Positions 29,925 to 34,076 of a DNA stretch of 34,076 nt are shown one piece after another (positions within the stretch are counted from its first letter, which is position 1; each line of letters begins with the position of its first letter). A model generated the notes under the pieces. The model was given only the letters and a program-made list of their open reading frames with translations, was not told where the DNA came from and did no database searches. Source of the DNA: Candidatus Jordarchaeia archaeon (GTDB lineage: Archaea; Asgardarchaeota; Jordiarchaeia; Jordiarchaeales; Freyrarchaeaceae); NCBI GenBank assembly GCA_018383835.1, contig JAHAWR010000003.1:1-34076 (forward strand). Reading direction: 5' to 3'. A program made the translations under genes and the position numbers.

Positions 29925-31700
29925 TTAGACACGTATTTTCTGGTTTTGTGTCTGGAGTTGCTGCTTGGTCTGCGAGAGTATGTCAAATATAGTTAATGCT
30001 ATTACCTTGGCAGCTGTTAGTAGCTCTTTTATCGATATCTTCTCGTTTGGCCTGTGTTTTTGTTCATCCTCTCCCGGCCCGAACGAGACCGCCGGGATCC
30101 CGTTTAACATGCATACTTTAGTCATCATAGCTTCATTTTCGCCCACTAGTTCCATCTTTTCTCCTGTCACTTCCTCCACGTTCTTCTTCAACATTTGCAC
30201 TAAGAATTGGTCCTGGTTGATCTCTGTCGGCGGCTCTGACAGAATTACCTCGAGTGACATCTCGACCCCCTTAACTTCCTCCTCCGTTTCCCTTATGATT
30301 TCCGTTAGACGGCTGATTATTTCCTCCTCCGTTATAGCTGGGGTGTACCTTATGTCTATTGTCGCCTCTGCCCTGCCAGGTACCATGTTTATTCCCGTAC
30401 CCCCCTGGATACTGCCTATGTTCATTGTTACCTCCCCCATAAGGGGATGAGGCGGTACGTCAAACTTGATCTCGGAGACTTTTCCTAGGAGCTTTATTAG
30501 CGCCTGCACGGCGTTTGCCCCCTCGTGTGGCTTAGACGCGTGGACGGTGCGTCCCCTGCAAACCACTTTAAGCCAGAGTATTCCTCTTTCTGCAACGCAT
30601 ATGTTCTTGCTTCTCGTATTCCCTCCAATTATTGCGTAGTCCACATTAATTTTTCTCTCTTTTAAGAGGTACTTCATCCCGAGCTCTCCGGCCGCCTCCC
30701 CGTCTGCCGCAGCTACGAGCAGCACTGTGCCGCCAAGCTGCAAGTTTAGCTTTTTGATGGCGTAAAGGGCAAGCACCATTGATGTTAAAGGACCCTTAGC
30801 GTCTGCGCTCCCTCTTCCTATCACGTAGCCCTCTTTTACTGTCGCTCTAAAGGGAGGGTAAATCCAGCCGTCCCCCGGGGCGACAACGTCGAGATGGGCT
30901 GCCAGCATCAGTCTTGGCTCTCCGTCCCCTAACCTACCCACGACATTTGTCCGCCCCTCGACTTTCTCGTATATTTCCGTTTGGGCTCCTATCCTGTAGA
31001 GCTCTCCCAGCACTATTTCGGCTACGCCTCGCTCCCATCCCGGGGGGTTAACCGACTGGGCGGATATAAGATCTCTCAGCAAGTTGATCGCGTAGTCCTC
31101 GCTTTCATCTATGACTTCTAAAAGTCGCTTTCTGAGCTCCGGCGTCACTTTTAATGGAACCGCCTTTGCCTCCTCCCTGATCCCAAGGATAAGTCTGGCG
31201 GCAGCTATGAAAGCCTCATCAACCTTAAACCTTGTTTTCGCACTGGTCTCAAAATAGAGCGCACCCAGTTTCCTCGCTAATTGTTCTGCTTCATGCCTTG
31301 GAACCCGACGCTCGTCAACCAAGTCGTGTTTGTTCCCTACCAACACTATTGGTATTTTGCCACATATGCTCGTGACTTCATCGTGCCACTTCTCAACGTT
31401 CTCGAAACTTCTCATGTTCGTCAGGTCAAAGACTATTACTCCGCCCTTCGCCTCAGTGTAGAAAAACGAGCGCAGGTGGGCGAAGCTTGGCTGCCCCCCC
31501 AAGTCCCAAAGCTGCAACGTGACAAGTTTGCCGTCCAAATCCACCTTATAAGAGGCGAAATCAGCCCCCAGGGTTGGGCGGTAATCGGTTGGGAAGCGGT
31601 TTTCCGTGAGAGTTAAAATAAGGCTTGTTTTACCTACACCACCGTCCCCAATAACGACAATCTTGAAAACATACTCTTCCTGCAATTTTTCTCTCCTCAC
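29925..31700 (-). CDS. Rab-like GTPase fused to an M20 (ArgE/DapE) peptidase domain with altered active site
   Basis: 591 residues. Residues 1-172 are a full Ras-superfamily G domain: GDGGVGKTS (18-26), WDLGGQ (65-70), NKHD (123-126), SAKT (153-156). A ~20-residue linker leads to an M20 domain (~195-578): AAHLDVV (H269, D271), GRGSADAKG (D300), dimerisation-domain GRTVHASKPHEGANA (H387), FGPG and KHRPNE (H549). The catalytic DEE motif reads ADGE (G334, E335) and the GEPT motif reads GGNT (G360), so the general-base Glu and one metal-ligand Glu are missing. Peptidase activity is therefore doubtful. The start may be GTG 31700 or TTG 31685; the latter has GAGGAG seven bases upstream and a TATA-like box at 31702-31712 favours it. 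The gene stands alone. Confidence 0.93.
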   Translation of the reverse strand: MRREKLQEEYVFKIVVIGDGGVGKTSLILTLTENRFPTDYRPTLGADFASYKVDLDGKLVTLQLWDLGGQPSFAHLRSFFYTEAKGGVIVFDLTNMRSFENVEKWHDEVTSICGKIPIVLVGNKHDLVDERRVPRHEAEQLARKLGALYFETSAKTRFKVDEAFIAAARLILGIREEAKAVPLKVTPELRKRLLEVIDESEDYAINLLRDLISAQSVNPPGWERGVAEIVLGELYRIGAQTEIYEKVEGRTNVVGRLGDGEPRLMLAAHLDVVAPGDGWIYPPFRATVKEGYVIGRGSADAKGPLTSMVLALYAIKKLNLQLGGTVLLVAAADGEAAGELGMKYLLKERKINVDYAIIGGNTRSKNICVAERGILWLKVVCRGRTVHASKPHEGANAVQALIKLLGKVSEIKFDVPPHPLMGEVTMNIGSIQGGTGINMVPGRAEATIDIRYTPAITEEEIISRLTEIIRETEEEVKGVEMSLEVILSEPPTEINQDQFLVQMLKKNVEEVTGEKMELVGENEAMMTKVCMLNGIPAVSFGPGEDEQKHRPNEKISIKELLTAAKVIALTIFDILSQTKQQLQTQNQKIRV

Positions 31701-31882
31701 TTATTTTAATAGAAACCTAAGACTCATGGCTTTCTACGTGAGTAAGAAGGTATTCTCAATAAGAGAATCAACTTTGAATGTTAATAAAGTTTAGGAATTA
31801 ATATTCATAGCGTGAACTCCCTCCTCCTTACCCGCCCTTCACAGCAATTCCAAGTGGACACTATGGCACTTTTGCCAAGTGA

Positions 31883-32281
31883 CTAGAGATATATTCTTAG
31901 GTTGTCGTGCTCCCTGATTTTCCTCCATTTTTTAGAAATCCTAACTAGTTGCAGAGTCTCGAGGTACCCCGCTCTTTCATCAATATCTCTCTCAGTAAGC
32001 CACTTGGTCCTCAGGGATCCCTCCCCGCTTCTACCTTTCACCTTCCCCCTGAATGCGAAGACTACGGGTGCCGCCGGGTGGTCTACCTGCTGGTAGATGC
32101 GCACTATTCCCTGCACTTCCACGTCGTATCCTGTTTCCTCTCTCACCTCACGCCTTGCGGCTTCAACAAGATTCTCTCCCACTTTAACCTTTCCTCCCGG
32201 AAGCGCCCAGAATCCACTTCTCTCCTCTACAAGAAGGTATTTTCCTTCCTCCTCCACTATGACAACCGCTATCAGGCTCAT
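31883..32281 (-). CDS. Nudix hydrolase
   Basis: 132 residues. A complete Nudix box is seen: G30-x5-E36-x7-R44-E45-V46-x-E48-E49-x-G51. It hydrolyses a nucleoside diphosphate linked to some group; substrate not predictable (the SGFWALPGG entry is like ADP-ribose or MutT-type enzymes). Longer readings upstream (to 32461) run into the divergent flavoprotein gene and give an Ala/Pro/Thr-rich shadow. ATG 32281 has AAGGTG nine bases upstream and a TATA-like ACATAAAAATG near 32330. A small hairpin around TGGC-ACTTTT-GCCA lies just after the stop. Confidence 0.88.
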   Translation of the reverse strand: MSLIAVVIVEEEGKYLLVEERSGFWALPGGKVKVGENLVEAARREVREETGYDVEVQGIVRIYQQVDHPAAPVVFAFRGKVKGRSGEGSLRTKWLTERDIDERAGYLETLQLVRISKKWRKIREHDNLRIYL

Positions 32282-32378
32282 AGGCTTACACACCTTTATC
32301 CTCTGAAGCATAACATATTTATGGAGCATTTTTATGTCATCGCTAAAGGGTACTTGAAAATTTAGCGGAGGACGGGTA

Positions 32379-33322
32379 GTGCTCGAGTTCGACATTGTAG
32401 TGGTTGGAGCGGGGCCCGCCGGGCTCGCGGCTGCAGCCTTCGCAGCTAGAAGGAAGCTCAAAACTCTGGTGCTTGAGGCTGCTCCAACTGCTGGAGGAAA
32501 GCCTGTTCTCCTTTACGCGAGTAAAATTGTCGATGACCTCATGGGTTTTCCCGAGGGAGTAACGGGCCTTGAGATAGGGCGCGCCCTCGAGCGCCACGCC
32601 AAAAAGTTTGGGGCCGAGATTAGGTGTAATTCAAGGGTGGTGGACATCAGCGGTACTGAGGGTGGTTTTTTCATATTGAGGGACGAGAATGGGAGGGAGT
32701 ACCATGCTAAGGCGGTTATCATAGCATTTGGCGTTCAGCCGCTCACCCATGTAGGAGTTGAGGGAGAGGACAGGTTTAGAGGGAGGGGTGTAAGGTATCT
32801 ATTAGAGGATCCCTCAGAAATTAGGGGAAAGAGAGTTGTTGTTGTGGGTGGAGGAGAAACAGCCGTCGAGTCCGCTCTCAGGGCTAGCGAGGTCGCCGCC
32901 TCGGTTGTGCTTGTTCACAGACGTGCCGTCTTGAGAGCAGATGAGTCCACTGTGGACCAGCTGGCAGGTAGAGTCGAGGTTCTCTATGACTCCATTGTTG
33001 AGGAGGTAAGGGGAGGGAAATGGGTGGAGGAGGTTGTGGTGCTAAACCGCAAGACGGGGGAGAGACTCCTGATAAAGCTGACGAGGTCATTTTTTGTGTG
33101 GGGCACAGTCCTGAAACCGACCTGTTGGAACGTTTGGGTGTGCAGCTCTCAGATAAAGGAGAGGTCATAGTAAATAGGAAGCAGGAAACTAATGTTCCCG
33201 GGGTTTTTGCCGCCGGGGACGTGACAGGAGGTGTTATGCGTATTTCGGCAGCCATAGGGGAAGGAGTTGTAGCTGCCCTAGGCGCTTATAACTATATAAA
33301 GAAGCCCTACTGGCGCACTTGA
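32379..33322 (+). pseudogene. Thioredoxin-reductase-like ferredoxin-NAD(P)+ reductase, frameshifted
   Basis: Two frames make one protein of ~314 residues. The first (from GTG 32379, GGAGG upstream) has the FAD site VVVGAGPAGLAAAAF, GFPEGVTG and the NADPH site VVVVGGGETAVESAL. At 33072-33080 the reading must slip -1, near ATAAAG, to continue as KADEVIFCVGHSPET...GVFAAGDVTGGVMR; without the slip it ends at 33170 after a nonsense tail. Where thioredoxin reductase has CATC this protein has YLLEDPS, so it cannot reduce thioredoxin and fits the TrxR-like ferredoxin/flavodoxin reductase type. A lost A in an A-run (sequence error or recent mutation) explains the shift most simply. Confidence 0.8.
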
Positions 33323-34076
33323 CTGGAACCAGCTCCCTCGCCATACCACCCTCCGCGTATATAAAGGTAAGCGTTAACAGCGGCTGTAGCTCCCTCCCCT
33401 GCAGCAGTTACTATTTGCATTACGCCCCCTGTTACGTCTCCCGCAGCGAAGACTCCTTCGACATTTGTCATCTGGTTCCGGTTCACGACAACGTATCCCT
33501 CTTCGTCCAGCCTTACTCCCAGCTCCGCCGCCAGAGCGCTTGAAGGTGCTTCACCTACGGCTATGAAGACGCCGTCCACCTCTAGGGCTTTTTCCTCTCC
33601 GCTTTTTAGGTTCTGAATTACTACACGCCTGACAACTTCGTCCCCCTCTATCCCTTTCACCACACTACTCCAGTGAAATATTACTCCTCTTTCCTTCAAT
33701 TTCTCTTTAACAGCCATCTCAGCTCTAAGGTCGTCTCGCCTATGAACGAGGTGAACCTCCCTGGCACTCTCTGAAAGGCAAAGAGCTTCGCTTGCAGCGG
33801 TGTTTCCCCCTCCGACAACTAGCACCCGTTTTCCACGGTAGAGGGGTGCGTCACATGTTGCACAGTAGCTCACCCCACGCCCCTTAAACTCCTCCTCCCC
33901 GGGAACACTAAGCCTCCTTCTCTCCCTTCCCGTCGCTATTATCACCGCACTTGCAAGATACTCTCCCCTCCCCGTCACAACCCTGAACTTTTTCCCCTCC
34001 TTCGCAATTTTCTTTACGGCCTCCATTTCTCTTATATCGCACCCCCACATCTCCGTTTGGCGCCGCATTCTTTCCA
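33307..34076 (-). CDS. trxB: Thioredoxin reductase, partial (N-terminus off the right edge)
   Basis: The frame is open at the right edge; about 256 residues are visible and roughly 60 N-terminal residues with the FAD-binding glycine motif are missing. Present: VIIATGRERRRLSVPGE, the redox pair SYCATCDAP, NADPH site VLVVGGGNTAASEAL, HRRDDLRAE, and GVFAAGDVTGGVMQIVTAAGEGATAA. It would reduce thioredoxin or a glutaredoxin-like protein with NADPH. The first in-frame ATG in the window (34068) is internal, not the start. Its end overlaps the convergent paralogous flavoprotein by 16 bases. Confidence 0.93.
   Translation of the reverse strand, partial: ERMRRQTEMWGCDIREMEAVKKIAKEGKKFRVVTGRGEYLASAVIIATGRERRRLSVPGEEEFKGRGVSYCATCDAPLYRGKRVLVVGGGNTAASEALCLSESAREVHLVHRRDDLRAEMAVKEKLKERGVIFHWSSVVKGIEGDEVVRRVVIQNLKSGEEKALEVDGVFIAVGEAPSSALAAELGVRLDEEGYVVVNRNQMTNVEGVFAAGDVTGGVMQIVTAAGEGATAAVNAYLYIRGGWYGEGAGSSQVRQ

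Noticed and set aside
32282..32461. 60-codon N-terminal extension of the Nudix protein
   Set aside because: Runs into the divergent flavoprotein gene, is Ala/Pro/Thr-rich and lies upstream of the predicted promoter and ribosome site.
33072..33080. Programmed -1 frameshifting in the flavoprotein gene
   Set aside because: No X-XXY-YYZ heptamer and no obvious downstream pseudoknot. A lost A in an A-run explains it more simply.
1..34076. CRISPR arrays, insertion sequences, phage genes, rRNA operons
   Set aside because: No spaced direct repeats, transposase or integrase motifs, phage structural genes, or rRNA segments were seen in either strand.

Overview
The window is archaeal chromosome, most likely from a thermophilic, anaerobic member of the TACK/Thermoproteota side of the tree. 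The evidence is an archaeal ribosomal and transcription set (S6e, S28e, L24e, Rpo12/RpoP), archaeal glycyl-tRNA synthetase, type II methionine aminopeptidase, KH-less beta-CASP nucleases, Rab/Ras-like small GTPases with a roadblock protein, TATA-box promoters with GGAGG/GGTG ribosome sites, and tRNA genes broken by non-canonical bulge-helix-bulge introns. Three radical-SAM enzymes, including an NrdG/PflA-like activase, fit an anaerobe. I cannot name the genus. Gene density is high. Only about a third of the genes start with ATG; TTG is the commonest alternative.

Layout. 1-1854 (minus): 5' part of a large unrecognised helical protein that runs off the left edge. 2048-5586 (plus): radical-SAM/TRAM protein, rpoP, glycyl-tRNA synthetase. 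5583-7825 (minus): beta-CASP nuclease and methionine aminopeptidase, an apparent operon whose end shares a TTAA with the glyS stop. 8050-10006: roadblock protein (plus), thymidylate kinase (minus), PAC2-family protein (plus). 10018-13230 (minus): ADP-dependent sugar kinase, AmmeMemoRadiSam-like radical-SAM protein, RimI-like acetyltransferase. 13401-14828: small zinc ribbon, VTT/DedA-like membrane protein, two doubtful microproteins. 14974-20072 (plus): S6e, Mut7-C nuclease, AMMECR1, glycosyltransferase, NadC, a second beta-CASP nuclease. 20118-22043 (minus): S28e and the bifunctional NAD(P)HX repair enzyme. 22133-25567: Fe-S/zinc cluster protein, agmatinase-like enzyme, NrdG-like activase (minus), AbrB-ACT protein, nucleoside diphosphate kinase with a C-terminal extension. 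25585-27183 (minus): L24e, Rab-like GTPase, ribose-5-phosphate isomerase. 27314-27649: two intron-containing tRNA genes. 28020-29637 (plus): thiolase and its DUF35 partner. 29925-31700 (minus): Rab-like GTPase fused to an M20-family peptidase domain. 31883-34076: Nudix hydrolase and two thioredoxin-reductase-like flavoproteins facing each other tail to tail, one frameshifted and one cut by the right edge.

The most unusual item is the GTPase-M20 fusion. The GTPase half keeps all its nucleotide-binding motifs. The peptidase half has lost the catalytic Glu of the DEE motif and the metal-ligand Glu of the GEPT motif, both replaced by Gly. This suggests a GTP-switched pseudo-enzyme. A stand-alone paralogous GTPase and a roadblock/LC7 protein in the same window are plausible members of the same signalling or membrane system. 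The second item is the tRNA pair. tRNA-Thr(GGT) has a 14-nt intron between positions 8 and 9, with a 5' leader that can pair with the mature 3' end. tRNA-Leu(TAA) has two introns, in the D loop and at 59/60, and none at the canonical 37/38 site.
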